Positions 1-12,077 of a stretch of 64,000 nt of DNA are shown piece by piece. The DNA comes from Hydnum rufescens UP504 (taxonomy: Eukaryota; Basidiomycota; Agaricomycetes; Cantharellales; Hydnaceae): NCBI GenBank assembly GCA_014904985.1, contig MU128938.1:302097-366096 (forward strand), given 5' to 3'. A program made the translations under genes and the position numbers. Under the pieces are notes generated by a model. The model worked only from the letters and a program-made list of their open reading frames with translations. It made no database searches and was not told the DNA's origin. Positions within the stretch are counted from its first letter, which is position 1. Each line of letters starts with the position of its first letter.

Positions 1-149
1 TCCAGTTCTGGAGCTGGAACTTATTATCCAACAATATCCTCTCTTTTGTTGGTGTTCAATCTCTTGTGGCATATGTGAAACAAATTGTAAAGAATTACAT
101 GGCACAGTTCATTGTGGCTGGAAGGGTTAGGGAAGGGAATGGTAAATGT

Positions 150-686
150 TCACTTCGCTCGCCATTTTCCATGCTTCTTTTCAGACTCACCCATGATCTT
201 CACAATGTTGCTGTCATTGTCTGTTGCTGAGGCTGCATTATCAGCCATGCCATTGTGAGCTTCACCATCTAAGTCAGGCAGCACATCAATTGGAGTATCC
301 AGAGTGGGAAGGTTTGTCATTATAGGGGTTGGGCATCCTTTCTTGTGGGAGGTGCCCTTGCCATCACCATCTGCTTTGCACTTGAAGAGTGGTTTTTTTG
401 TGGGTGATTTTTTGGGGGATGGTGTGGATGTTGTAGGAGTGTGCAGGAGGTATGTGAGCTCCTCAGTAGAGAAGTGTGGAAGGTCTGTGTTGTGGTCTAT
501 CATGCACATATGGTCATATGAGAGCCAACAGTGGGGGGGTTGACATTCTGCCATTGTCATGTGGCTGGGAGATTGCATATGGCACACCAACATACAATGG
601 TTTTTGGACTTTGATGTGAGAGGACTTTGAGGTGAGCACAAAGTGGTGTATATGGAGAATGTGGTGAACACATACCTTGAAGTCAT
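150..686 (-). CDS. Hypothetical Ser/Thr/Lys-rich ORF at the left edge
   Basis: A 178-codon minus-strand open frame. The first half has no recognisable domain. The middle is a low-complexity SPKKSPTKKP stretch (about 370-430) and the last third is Asp/Asn-rich. Basic Ser-Pro-Lys tails of this type occur in DNA-binding and nuclear proteins, but nothing here proves that. A GT (AAG|GTATGT) at the very start of the frame suggests that part of it could be intronic. It may belong to the accessory gene at 1276-1533, or may be random open frame in CpG-poor DNA. Confidence 0.25.
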   Translation of the reverse strand: MTSRYVFTTFSIYTTLCSPQSPLTSKSKNHCMLVCHMQSPSHMTMAECQPPHCWLSYDHMCMIDHNTDLPHFSTEELTYLLHTPTTSTPSPKKSPTKKPLFKCKADGDGKGTSHKKGCPTPIMTNLPTLDTPIDVLPDLDGEAHNGMADNAASATDNDSNIVKIMGESEKKHGKWRAK

Positions 687-1275
687 AGTGACCTGTCTCT
701 ATAGTGAAAGTGTAATATAGTGATCCAATCTTATTGCATATGCTCTTGTCCTTAACCTCTTTCCTAGGTTAGTTGCTGATGTAATTAGCATAGCCACAAG
801 GATTGTAGCTGCAGGCCTAGCTGAGAATAATTATCTTTTGCCTGGACTTCTATGCAATGTGTGAAACTGTGACCTCTGCCCTCTCTCCATCTAGCCTTGC
901 ATCTCAATGACACAGTCATGATACTAATGTATGAACAGGTACAACCATGGCTGCTCCACAAGCCAGCTGTATATGAAGGATCTGGGGTACAAGTTGTATA
1001 TGAGTGCAACTCATGCAGTAAGTTGATCCCCCTAGCCTCCAATCGCTAACACTCCTTCCCCCCTTCTAGACAGCTGTTGCACCCCTTGGCCAACAGCTGC
1101 CACTCCATCCTCCCATTCCCCTCTTCCCTTCCCTTGCTTCTCCTGTGTTCAAGGTGAAGCCAGTGCCTAGCCTCATATGCAGTCTCCCTGTTCAAAGTGA
1201 GTGCTTAGAATGGCAGGATTTCCTTTCCCTTTCTGTTCACAGACAAGTTGACTCCATCTTGTCCAATGATGACTC

Positions 1276-1533
1276 TCATGCATATTCAAAGTCAGATAGT
1301 GTGTTATTACAGAAAGAGTGGTCTGCAATGGCAGTGACAGAGCCTGTGAGTTGGAAAGTTGCAGTGGATTCATTATCAGGTTCAAGGCTGCTGATATGGT
1401 CAGCATTGAGTATTGTGTTGACAGACATGCCATCAACTGTGCCAATGAAGTCATCACCAATTTTTTGCACCCTAACAGAACCAGATATGAATGCAACTGC
1501 ATCTTTGGTGAGGGAATGAGGAGCATTTCCCAT
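1276..1533 (-). CDS. Hypothetical ORF 3' of the Helitron helicase, possibly OB-fold-like
   Basis: An 85-codon open stretch downstream of the helicase on the same strand. It alternates short hydrophobic strands and glycines (AFISGSVRVQKIGDDFIGTV and FQLTGSVTAI), a pattern that would suit a small beta-barrel. A second open stretch further downstream (690-725) reads LYYTFTIETGHYDF and may be a later exon of the same gene. Many eukaryotic Helitrons carry RPA-like single-strand-binding ORFs, so an accessory protein is possible, but I recognise no diagnostic motif. It could equally be a captured host fragment. The frame opens with ATG at 1533 and no intron boundary is proven. Confidence 0.35.
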   Translation of the reverse strand: MGNAPHSLTKDAVAFISGSVRVQKIGDDFIGTVDGMSVNTILNADHISSLEPDNESTATFQLTGSVTAIADHSFCNNTLSDFEYA

Positions 1534-1899
1534 TAAAGCAGTAATGTTCAGTGGGAGTGTGTCTTCACCCTCACTACCAATAGCAGAAGGAAAACTGAGT
1601 CACTGTGCTTGTATAGAAGGCATGGACATCACAGGCATGATCATGGTAATAGATGCAGAGAGTGGTGAGTTTGAAGCCATCACAACATAGATTGAGTGTA
1701 GGCAAGAGGATGTGATGTTGCAGCTGCAGGGGGTTGCATGGAAAGGTGGAGACAGGTGAGTATAAATAATAAAGTAGGGGGCAGACTGGGGATTGAATGG
1801 AAAGGTGGAGACAGTAAGGGGCAGTCAGATGAGCAGGCACATGGTGTGGACATTGAGGGTCTCTGACACCAAGCCAGTGTCTGAGACATTAGAGGATTT

Positions 1900-4800
1900 T
1901 GTGTGCAGTTAAGTGTGTGGTAGGAGTAGGTGATGGTGCACAATGTTAGCAGTTTCTCATTTGAGATGCATAGGAGGGTGTCATTGTGGCATCTTACTCT
2001 TGATATGGCTGTGTAAAGCCAGCCATGGGAAAACACATTGCTCCTTCCATCTAGGACAATGAAATCAAAAGTCTGTCCCTGGCAGCTGTTAAAGGTTGTG
2101 GAGTAAGCAAGCCATAGTGGGAACTGTTTTCAGTGCACTGTATAGGACATGAATGGGGGTGGAAGTCAAATATAATTTGGGGTATACACTGGGTGGTGTT
2201 TGGGCAGTAACCATGGTCCAGGAGTTGGACTTCAATGTAGTGTGATCATGTTGATACAACAATAACATGTTGGTTCTTCACTAACCCCTTTGAAATGGAT
2301 AGGTTGTGCATCAGACAGCATATGGCACCAACCTTGAGGTGGAGGTCATGATTTGGCACATCTTGCAATGTGATCTGTGCAAGGAAATCTTGCATGTGCT
2401 CTGGATGTGATGTGTTGGGAGCTGTGTTGGCTTTGATGATTGAGTCAAAGCTGTGATGGGTTGCTGTAGCCCTCAATGTGGTAAGAGGGGTGGGGATTGA
2501 TTTTTCAAAAATGGAGATGCACATGTAGGACCTTGTAGGTGGTCAAGTGTAACTGCATTAAATTGATCGACATCAAAGTTGAGTGGGGTGAGGAAAGCAT
2601 GGTGAACACAGGCTTTGGGATCAGAGAGAATGGCATTGGGAAAGAGTTCATGTTGAACACAGTCATAATCATTTGTCCTTGGAATGAATTGGTTGAGGTT
2701 CACATGATCCCCACTGATATCATTGCCAACAGTGTCAACAAAGTCAGCAAAAGCTGGGTCAGATGCATTTTGGACAGGTTCAGAGAGGTAGAAGACTTGA
2801 AATTCATGCCAAAGTGGAGAAGACAATATTGAAGTGAGATATGATGCAGTTGGACCACCTCCAGGCATGACTGGGGAGATCTGGTGGAAGTCACATGCCT
2901 GAAGAGAGTCTTGCCTCCAAAAGGTTGTGTAGAAGCCATGAGTTGTTGCATGAGAATATCAACAGCCTTGAAAGCAGCTACATTAGCCATTGGGAGCTCA
3001 TCCCAAATGAAGAAAGAAGCAGCTCATAGGTAGTCAGCATGGGCACCTTCATCAGGGATGGAGGAGATGATGTTGGTGTTGTCATGAGTTACAGGGAGGT
3101 GAAACATGCTGTGGGCAGTTCAACCACCATCAATGCAGTCATGCCTATGACAACAATGATGTGGCCATGTGATCTGGCTTCCACAATGATTGTCTCAATC
3201 ACAAAAGTTTTTCCTTGGCCAGCTTTGCCTGTAAGGAAGCAAAGGTGGGGTTGATGGGTAGAAGTAGAAATAATGGTGTTGAAGGTATTGTATGTTGTAC
3301 ATTGTTTGTGATTCATAAGATATATATTGTGCATAGCAAATTCATGTAGGGTATGTGATTGTGGGGCAAAATATCTCCTCTCAGAATCAATCTCTGCAGA
3401 GTGGATGGAAACAGGAGGGAGTGAGAAATGTGTTGTAGAGTGGCTGTGCTCCTGAAGGAGGTGCTCAATCTGCTCAAGTGCAAGTTCATGAGTGACATGA
3501 GACACTTTGCCATTCATGTTGCCACTGAAATCATGAGAAAGGTCATGAGTGAAATGCTGCCAGATCTCTACTGCAGGAGAACCTTCAAGTATAAGGATGA
3601 TGAAAAGAAATTGCAGCTGCACAGGTGACTTGTATTGTGATATGGCATCCTCAATGGCAAGGAGCCCCTCATTAGACTCTTGAAATAAGCCAGCAGCCTG
3701 GGCTGCAAGTTGAAATGATGGGAAAGTGTGGCTGTTAATGGTTTGAAGGTGATCAAAGTCATGAGCTGCATGGTGGTAAAGGAGTGCATGTATGTAGAAT
3801 GCTTTGCCATGGCCAGGGCACACTGTCTGGATTTGTGTGACCTTCTCTCCTCGGGAGTGGCACTGTATGATTTTGGGGGGCATGTCCAGCAGTTCAGTAG
3901 CCTCACACCACCACTTGACACCTAGAGATGTGAGATCTGGATTGTCTGGGTAGGGGCAGTGAACAAAGTGTTCATAGAATGTGGTGTACAGCAACTCATC
4001 AAAAATAGGGTCAGTGGGTCAATTGAGGTAATGTATAAGTGTTGAAGCCTGAGAAATGGTAGGCCAGCCAAAAGGGTACTGGTGATGATTCTGGCCAGGC
4101 TCATGCACAGCCAGGTGCTGTACAGAAGGATTTTGATGGCTGATGTTGAAAGAAAAAATGCACCAGACAGCCTCTGGTGTTGAGATGTAGTGAGTGTGGA
4201 TGTAATCATCAATAGCATCTAATTCATGACTTGATATGGAGAACAAAGCATGGTTGGGACCTTTGAATAAGTACTTATAAATGTATAGGAAAGCATCAAC
4301 AGTGAATATAGCTTCAATGTTGATGTGACCATCCCAAAGGAGTAGGAGAGGTGGAGAGTAAGGAACAATCCAAGCATCAAGCTCAGATTGGCAGTAGTCA
4401 ACTTGTTGGTGGTCATTGATCTTGGTGTATGGGTTAGGTGCATGTGGGTAGTTGTATATGCAGTGGCCATTCGCTGTCCTGCATGGATTGGCACATGTGC
4501 AGAGATGACATAATTGATATCTTCCAGGCACATCCCATGCTGTAGCTAGAGAAAATAGACATTAGCAAGTAGAGAATAGAAGAGACACAAAGGGGTATAG
4601 TACCTTCACAATGATGTGTGCATGAGGCAGGCCATGCTTCTGGAACTCAATGACATAAACACAGTATTGTATGTGGAGGAGCTTCTTAATCTGGGCCAAC
4701 AGCATTTGCAGTCATGTCTATTGGTATAAGGGGAAAGTCACATGTGAATGAAATATGGATCATTGAATCCTTACTTTAAACACATGGTTTGTGACATGGG

Positions 4801-5645
4801 AGACTTCAATAGCAGATTGGCCATGTCTGAGGTGAACTTTTATCTCTGGCCAGTTTGGATTACATGTTGCTGTGATCATGAGGTTGGGTTTCCCCTTTTG
4901 TTGTGCAAGGGCAAGGGCATCAGCCACCTTTTCAGAGTAGTATTTGGGGGATCTTGTGAAGCTGGCAGGGAGTGTGAAAGAGTCATCCATATTATCTTGA
5001 TTGTCATCAGAGTCCTCAGTGTGGAAGCAGTCCAATTCAGCATGCTTTCCTTTTCTGATGAAGTCTAGGACCTCATCTTCTACACACGAGTACATGTCAC
5101 ATGACCACTCACAACCTAGCCAGCCAAAGGTGGTGAAGCATGGCTCTGTGAGTAATCAGGCTTTATAGTAAGCATGTTGAGTGAACTCTTTGTGTATATT
5201 ATAACCCCAGCCAGGTGTGGCATGAGGGTAAAGTAATGGGTATTGTAGAGCCTTGTATAAAGGGTGTAAAATGGGAACTTTAATGGGTGTAGAGTCTGCA
5301 GCCCACTGCACAAACAACTGTCATGAATTTGGTGCAGTGCATTCCCAATATGGTACAAAGCAGCTATCTCTGAAGTAGCAGGTGGAGCATCAAGGAGCTC
5401 TATGTAAGCATGTTCCACCTCAGGGTGAAACATAGTAAAATTTGTATAAATATGGAGTAAGGGGTTGTATAATTCCATATCATGCTGCACAGCATGAACC
5501 ATGGCAGATGGTACATGATGGGCTTCAGCAACTCTAGCTAGACCAGCAGGATCATACAGGAACCAATGCAAGGGGTGGTCTGGCCACTCTGTTGGGAATG
5601 AGTGGTGGTATGTCTGACTGGACATAGCAAGCCAATAGGAACCAC
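1900..5645 (-). pseudogene. Helitron RepHel protein, main part (HUH Rep plus PIF1-like helicase)
   Basis: A rolling-circle Rep/helicase gene, read right to left. Motifs in order: Helitron_like_N around 4840-4930 (TCNPNWPEI); HUH motif HAH in GLPHAHIIV at 4616-4624; a Tyr-rich YIYKYLFKG segment near 4270; Walker A GKAGQGKT at 3206-3229; Walker B WDELPM near 3000; a PGG..S segment near 2860; LKVGA..MHNLS near 2300; and the last helicase motif HGWLYTAISRVR near 2010. A 58-nt GT..AG intron (4603 down to 4546) lies just after the HUH motif. Upstream the frame splices to the 15.7-16.2 kb exon. Several frame changes between blocks show that it is a pseudogene. In the family, the Rep domain nicks and joins single strands and the helicase unwinds the donor. 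Confidence 0.85.
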
Positions 5646-5680
5646 CTAAGGAGAATAAGAAATGATAGAGTACAGAAGAG

Positions 5681-6193
5681 TGTTAATTTGGTAGAGTCCA
5701 AATTAGGTTTGGGGCGGTTAAGCAGTCCCAGTGGGGTTCCAGATTGGGCTTTGGTCCATGTTTACCTTCGACAGGATTGTGTGTTAGTTTGAAGGTAGGG
5801 TCTGGGAACGTTCTAGGATGAGTCTCTAGACATAGGTCCATAGGTCTGGGTTTTGCCATGATGTTAGAAATAAGAGTAAAGTTCTGTGGTAAGGTCACAC
5901 AGTGCGAGAATCGCAGTGTACTGTTCCAGTACACTGTGGGTAGCAGCCAAGTGAGTGGAAAAAAGATACATTTCCAGATCTTCCCGTGGCTAGCTATTCG
6001 AGTCTACTTACATAAACAAATACGAATCTAGCTAAAGCCGGGGCAGCACCAAACTCCTGTGGAGAAGCTTTCCACCAGAGTGTTTGAGAAGAAAAGGAAA
6101 AAAGGAAGTAAGAAAGGAGGGAATACATTGGTTCATAGTGGTAGCAACGTTTTAATAGGGCCAAGTGCCAGTCGGACTAATATCCCACTAACA
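5681..6193 (-). repeat. 3' LTR of the chromovirus
   Basis: 513 bp, the partner of 15171-15684, with the same TG..CA ends. It abuts the duplication AAGAG at 5676-5680. A related solo LTR lies at 47856-48367 on the other strand. Confidence 0.95.
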
Positions 6194-6208
6194 ATGCCCC
6201 CCAGTCTG
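6194..6208 (-). promoter_or_regulatory. Probable polypurine tract before the 3' LTR
   Basis: On the minus strand the bases just before the 3' LTR read GACTGGGGGGCAT. A G-run at this place is expected for plus-strand priming. Confidence 0.5.
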
Positions 6209-8159
6209 GTGGAATGAAGGCCTTAATGTTGGTCGGAGTGTTGTTTGGGTGCCTGTCCTCATTGCTGTCGTAAGAGCTATGGTATCAATCCCTACGTACT
6301 TCCGAGCATATAGCCCTTCTTTGAGGCCCACTGGTTCCTGCATGAGCCATTTCCAGTTCCATTCGTTCGTGGGGATGGAGTCGATCCGGCCTAGGGGGAA
6401 AGGTCCCCAGTTGGATCATGGGGGCCTCTTGCCAAGAGCCATCTGCAGCATTTATGAAGGGTATGCTGCCCACTATTTGGGGCCGGGGCGGTAAAAGTGT
6501 TTGAGGCGTCGAGTAGGAAGCCATCGTGTTGGGCCCAGCTGAGTAATACTGATCTAGGGTTTGCGATGGGGAGTTTCGACGATTTTCGATCTCTTCATAT
6601 GAAGATTCCCATGGTTGAGTTCGACATTCCGATGAACGTGGCCGTCTGGACGTGCCGGACCAGCATGAGGCTTCCTCATGCTGGTGCCGGGTTTCTTTGT
6701 CGGGTCGCCAGTGTCTGTCACTCTCCAGTATTCCTGGGATATGGCTGGGCCCTGTACGAGGGTCTCTTTGACAGCCCCTTGACACCATCTGGGAGGCGTA
6801 ATCGGTGTAGACTGGGGCAGGTTCGGAATATCTGACCATGGATGGGGCTGGTAATGTGGGCAGAGTATCCCACCACTTGTCTGGGTCCGTGTCACTCCTC
6901 AAGGTATTTTCAGAGGGTTCTGTAGTAGGATTGTCATCTTCCCACGTTGGCGAGGACATGGGTATGTCGAACGACGGGACGGTAGGTTCTGTGACATCTC
7001 CCTCCGGTAGTGGTTTGGTATTCATGGTTCAACGTTCTGCGGCTGTCATGAAGGTACCATCTGGCTGGTAGTACACTGCAGAGTACAGGTGTTTTGTAGC
7101 ATTGTCCAGGACATCAAAGTTGTCCGGACGTGGTGGCGGCCCTGGGAATACATCTTCCCACTTGTAGGTTTCGCGACTATCCATTCCCGGAAATGGTGGA
7201 GCCTCTCCTTTGAAGGAGTCACATAGGATGAGTGGTTCCCATAGTCTGGCTTCATTAGTCGCAAAGTAGCCGTCTTGTATCAGCACTAGTTGGGATTCCG
7301 GTAGAGCTTCAGTTGTATGGATGGTATGGCTGGAGTCAGCAAATGCACACAGTCTATACACATGTAACTGTTTCCAGAGCAAGGTACTTGTGGTCTCGTC
7401 TGCAGACTTAGTCCAGACGAAACCAATGGGGGTGCTCAGAAGCCATGGAATGGCAGGCATATCTTCAGATCATCTGTACGGGGAATGAGAACTAACGAAT
7501 AGCTGGTGTGCGACGACATAGTTGGAGTATGCCAAAAGTACTGCGATTATTCGTGTGATTTGGAGGTAGTGGGTGTGGAGAGCGTCGCTACAATACCAGG
7601 GTTTGAACAGGTTTTCGAATCATGGGCAGTCGGGTGCATCGATACGGTAATGGATATTTCTGATATAGATAGGGATCAGGAGGTTGGAGGTCTGTTCGTT
7701 TTCCTCCACTTGACCCCAGGCGTAGTCCCATGATGATTGAAGGGCATCCAGGCATTCCTTTCTGATGACAGCTTGTTTGTTTTCATCTCGTGTTTCGCAA
7801 ATCAGTTGTAGGAAGGTCGGTATGAATGCTGCCAGTAGACTAAGCAGTTGCACAGAGGTAATCAGTTCGAATGAGGGCCGTTGTCCTAAGATATCCAATA
7901 TTCCCATATGTCCCGACTGGGTAAGATGTGCGATTGGTGGTGTAAGGATGTGGTGGTAAGTCTCGTGGAAGGTATAGCTGTATTGTGCCTCTCCCACGTA
8001 ACGGGCTGGACTGTGGTCTTGGAAATCGGTACGGGACCTCATGTTGGGGTTAGGGAATGGCATGTCATTCTCAAACCTGGCTATCACTGTGAACAGGACA
8101 GGTAGGACTCCAGGGTCTGGGATAATGTTAGTGGCTGTGCGATCCTTGAACTCCTTCAC
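6194..8159 (-). pseudogene. Unusual C-terminal extension after the chromodomain
   Basis: The same reading frame runs on from the chromodomain for roughly 650 codons to the 3' LTR, stopped only by TGA (7617, about 7464, 7026 and 6282). Pieces: 8159-7620, partly hydrophobic (LLSLLAAFIPTFLQLI); 7460-7029; and a Pro/Ser/Arg-rich part, 7025-6285. I recognise no domain. Most Ty3/gypsy pol genes end soon after the chromodomain. It could be an extra domain, or a separate 3' gene that happens to share the frame. No clear membrane topology, signal peptide or envelope motif was seen. Confidence 0.6.
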
Positions 8160-8305
8160 TACCTCCGGAGCGTTACATAGGTCTCAATTGGATTGCCATG
8201 AGTCATGTTCGGGTCCATATCCATGCCAATGAACCTGGTACTCCATGGCACATTTTTTCTTGTTGTACTGTGAACCTATAATCCTTTCTACTTCATATTC
8301 TTCCG
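8160..8305 (-). pseudogene. Chromodomain
   Basis: EYEVERIIGS..EYQVHWHGYG..HDSWQSN then DLCNAPEVVKEF matches the chromodomain pattern E-VE-I, Y-VKW-GY, W-P, L-NA-x-x-EF. A TGA (8184-8186) splits it between the W block and NAPE. In chromoviruses this domain tethers integration to modified histones. It puts the element in the chromovirus branch of Ty3/gypsy. Confidence 0.88.
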
Positions 8306-8599
8306 AAGTCTTTAGACCATCCCAAGGATTTGCCAGTGTGGGTTGGTCCTTATCTTGGGATCAGCAGTATAGGGTGAGGTGTTCCAGGTTGACCACATTA
8401 TGCATAGGCATCGAGTCCAGGAGTCTCAACCGGTAAGTACTAGGGCTAAGGACCTCAGTAATCTCGAACGGGCCGATTCTATGTTGCATAAGTTTACGGC
8501 CTGTGCCTTTGACATCCATGAGTTCCAGGGAATGCGGGTTTAAAAGTACTTTGTCCCCTACCTTGTAAAGAACAGCCCTTCGTTTCTTGTTCTACTGGT

Positions 8600-9670
8600 A
8601 CGCTTGCAAGTCGGCGGCCCGAATAATGGCATCACGGGCCAAGTCCCATCATACTCGGAGGGTGCCTATGCGACAGTCTGCTAATGGACTATCAGTGAGC
8701 ATCAACCCCATTGACTCTTGTAATAGATGTAGTGGTGTCCAAGGCATATACCCCAATAACAGTATGGTGGGCGACGTTTGTGTGGCCGAATGCGTAGCCC
8801 TATTATAGGCAGATGCTAGTACGTCCAACCAGTCAGCCCAATCAGTATGGTTGGCATTTATGTAACATTGTATCATGGTCTCCAAATGCTGGTTCATTAC
8901 TTCAGTCTGGCTGTCGGTTTGAGGGTGGTGTGAGGTAGACATGGCCAGTCGGGTGTCAAAGTAATTCGCTAGGGAGCACCAAAAGTTACTTATGATCGCT
9001 CATGATTCGGGTTGGCAGTCCAAAATGTTTGTACACTTCTCTGTGTAGCAGGGCAGCCACCTTGTCTGTGGTTACGTGGGTAGTAGTAGGAATAAAAATA
9101 CCATATTTCGTAAATTTGTCCACGACGACCAGTATTGCATCATGTCCCTTAGATTTAGGTAGTCCTGTAACAAAGTCCATACTGATGACCTCAAATGGCA
9201 GTTTGGGTACGTCGAGCGGCCTTAGGTACCCTTTGGGCCCCAGTCGGTCATGTTTAGTCTTTTGACAAATGTCGCAGGTTTCACAGTAACATAGAACGTC
9301 CCTTCACATGGTTTTCCAGTAGAACCCTTGCTGGAGTACTTCCAAGGTCTTCCCCCACCAACCATGGGCGGACTCGTGGGGAGCATCATGGGCTTCTTTG
9401 ACAAGGATAAGCTGTTCCTTTACAGGTACACATAGCCTGGAACGGCCATCAGCATCCTTGAAGAGTAGGAGTCCGTTGTCACTTTTGGTGAACTGGCGAA
9501 ATCGTTTGAGTTCAACCTTTCAACCTCGGGCAGTCTGGGGTTTAGTGTCATCCTCCATTCTGGTCCAGACCATCTTGAATTCTGGATCATTAACATATCC
9601 TTTGTGGAAGTGCCTGATTGTTTCTAGGGATATGGACAAGTTTAACCCTGGCGAGTACTTATCTGAACCT
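8600..9670 (-). pseudogene. Integrase (HHCC zinc finger and DDE core)
   Basis: Zinc-finger block: H..H followed by CYCETCDICQKTK (about 9250-9390). Core: SMDFVTGLPKSKGHDA (first Asp, near 9178), RIMSDH (second Asp, near 9003) and SHHPQTDSQTEVMNQ (Glu, near 8905), so all three catalytic residues are visible. TGAs at 9667, 9520 and 9304 and a 1-nt shift near 8990 interrupt it. The shift near 9970 and this one compensate each other. The C-terminal part (VGDKVLLNPHSLEL) is at about 8530. Integrase inserts the cDNA. Confidence 0.9.
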
Positions 9671-9959
9671 CAGGTTGTGATGACTGGCTCCGAGGCTTCA
9701 ATGGGGTAGACCCCTGACAGGGTGTTCATGGAGGACTCGTTCCATGTGGTCATTTGGGATTGTGTTAGTACAAATGTGGCCTTTCCCAAACTAGGCGGTC
9801 TGTTAGAGGGACCTAGGTTACTGGATTGGTCGGTCTTGCTCATAATCAATTTGGGGAAATTGGGATCCTTGGGTGACACTACTTCGGGGGTCAGTGGTAA
9901 TTGGGATAGGGGGTCCACATTGGAGTGGATACGACCTGGCTGATGTACTATGATCATCC

Positions 9960-10399
9960 TGGGAAAGGCTGCAAACATGGTCCCCATGCACTAAGATGAT
10001 GGTTGGCGTTCTTGTAGGTCTTCGCCCATTGTAGTGCTGCATGGTTGGTTATGAGGAGAATTTGTTCTCCTTCTATGAAAGGCAGGAACCGGATTAGGCT
10101 GTCCTTGGCTGCTAAGGCCTCCTGTTCCATAGTGGAGTACCAGGTTTCGGCGGGTTTACAAGTGTGGCTCCAGTAGGCAATGACCCTTTCTACATGGATG
10201 GTAGTATCCTCGAATGAACTTGCCCACGACCCTGGTGCTGGACGATCGTCATGGATCTCGGAGAGTTTGATGGTCAATTCAGGTACCGGACTCCCCTCAT
10301 CGTATGCTTTATGGAGACACTCGTAGGTTTTGGTGTCTCGTAGGTCCCGTATTAGTATGGGCTGGATCTGTTGCAAGGCTCCGGCGAGGGCCACATCAG
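9960..10399 (-). pseudogene. RNase H domain with one catalytic Asp replaced
   Basis: LYTDTSDVALAG (first Asp kept), TMEQEALAA (Glu kept), then LITNHAALQW where relatives have TDHAAL. The Asn codon AAC is at 10044-10046 and follows ACC, so CCGAC to CCAAC again fits CpG decay. Just after LSAWG, near 9970, a 1-nt shift is needed to enter the next block AAFPRMIIVHQPGRIHSNVD, which is the usual end of this domain. Confidence 0.85.
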
Positions 10400-11972
10400 A
10401 AGTGTCGGTGTATAGTCGGTAACCCTGGCCCCGGATGGGGTGACCCCGAATGGGTGCCAACGTCAATGCTAGCTTCATCATTCTATAGGCCTCCTCATGC
10501 TCAGCTTTCCAGCTCCAGGGTGAGGCCTTCCGGAGTAGTATGAATAAGGGCGTGGCGATTCCAGAGAAACAGGGTATGTATGCGGCGAAGTAGACAGCCA
10601 TCCCCAGGAAGGTCTCTAGGTCCTTGCGATGATGAGGAGTAGCTAGAGTGGTAACCGCTTGTATTTTTTCTGCATTGGTGGACAGTCCTAATCGTGACAC
10701 CTTTTGTCCTAGAAGCTGTATACTGTGATACCCTACATGACACTTGTGCAGTGCCAACGTAATACCGGATTTCCTGATGGCTTCAAGAACCGTACTGATG
10801 TGGTCAAGGTGTTCATTGAAAGTCCCAGAGTAAACCACAATATTGTCAATGTATACTAGTGTGAATATCCACAAGTAAGGGGCTAGGATTTCTTGCATTA
10901 CTCATTGGAATATAGGAGGTCCGTTTCTCCATCTGAAAGGCATTCTAGTGAACTGGTGTAGTCCACGGTGCGTCCTCATGGTGGTGTATGGTTGGGAAAT
11001 ATCATTGAATTCCAGTTGAGTGAATCTGGCTAGGGCATCAAAAGAGGACAGATATTGCACCCCTGAAAGGGCTTGGAGGATGTTGCTTTGTCATGGTATA
11101 GGGAATTGGTCAGGCACGGTGGCTGCGTTCAGTTTTCTCCAATCGACACAAAGTTGGTCCTTGCCATTTTTATGCATGATTAACATGGGGGCTCCCCAGG
11201 GGCTGTTCGATGGTTCGATCACTCCCTGTTTTAACCACAGATCCAACTGTTTGTTGATGAGGTCCCTTTTGGCTGGTGAGGCGATGTACAGAGTGGCTGA
11301 GATAGGTTTAGTACCGGGCATTAATTCAATGTGTACCTTGGTAGGGTGTTTGCCTAATCGTACATCGAACCCAAAAGCCATTTTGTGTTTTTGTAATACC
11401 CCATATAGTCGAGTGCGTTGGTCGGCCGTCAACGACAGGTCCACATCGATTAAGGATTCCAGGTCCTGGGACTTTAGTTCATCCATGTCACTGGACTCTG
11501 CAGTTTTCGGGCCTCCCCCCATAAACTCTGGGGCTCCTGTTTCTAGGGCGTTAACCTGAACCTTGTCATGGTCATCTGGTTCTCCCCGGTTTAGATCCTT
11601 TTTGCTAAGGGACCCGTCTATGAGTGTACGAACGAACAGGGCTTTTCATTCGAACCAGTCCCTATCTTCTGGGCTCAAATTGGCTTCCTTACTGAGGCAT
11701 ATGGCAGGATTTAACATCTGTCCTAATACTTCACCCTTACGAAGCAGTTTGGGTGAAGAGGAGGGGTTGGCAACTGGTAGGGATAGTTCCTCCGACGTGT
11801 CTACTATGCAGTCGACTGTGGCTAGGAAACTATGGCTACCTCTCCATATTATCCTCTTTTCGATTAATCGTGGACCATCATTTTGATTGTAGTTTCCCTT
11901 AATTCGTACTCGAGCCACATGTCCTCCTGGGATGAGAGTGTCTTCTAGGGCCACAACCCATCCTTGGCCCAT
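10400..11972 (-). pseudogene. Reverse transcriptase, catalytic box mutated to YIDN
   Basis: Recognisable blocks: LCVDWRKLNAAT near 11130, DQFPIP, FDALARFTQLEF near 11020, HQFTRMPFRWRN near 10940, YIDNIVVYS at 10835-10853 (canonical Y-x-D-D) and HLDHISTVLEAIR. The second catalytic Asp is Asn (codon AAT); GAC GAT to GAC AAT is a CpG-to-CpA change. In-frame TGAs lie at 11643, 11088 and about 10903. The last sits where family members have the Arg of FQRxM, so CGA to TGA is the simple explanation. Polymerase activity of this copy is very unlikely. Confidence 0.9.
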
Positions 11973-12077
11973 TCGTTCCCTTTTAGGGGGGATGACGTTC
12001 GGATTCCTTTCCGAATCAGCCTTTATGGACGATTCATCTTCAGTTCGCCAGGAGGCAACGAAGGCCTCTTGGTCCTT

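Noticed and set aside
6285..7025. Envelope gene in the 3' part of the chromovirus
   Set aside because: No signal peptide, no clear transmembrane anchor and no cleavage motif were seen.
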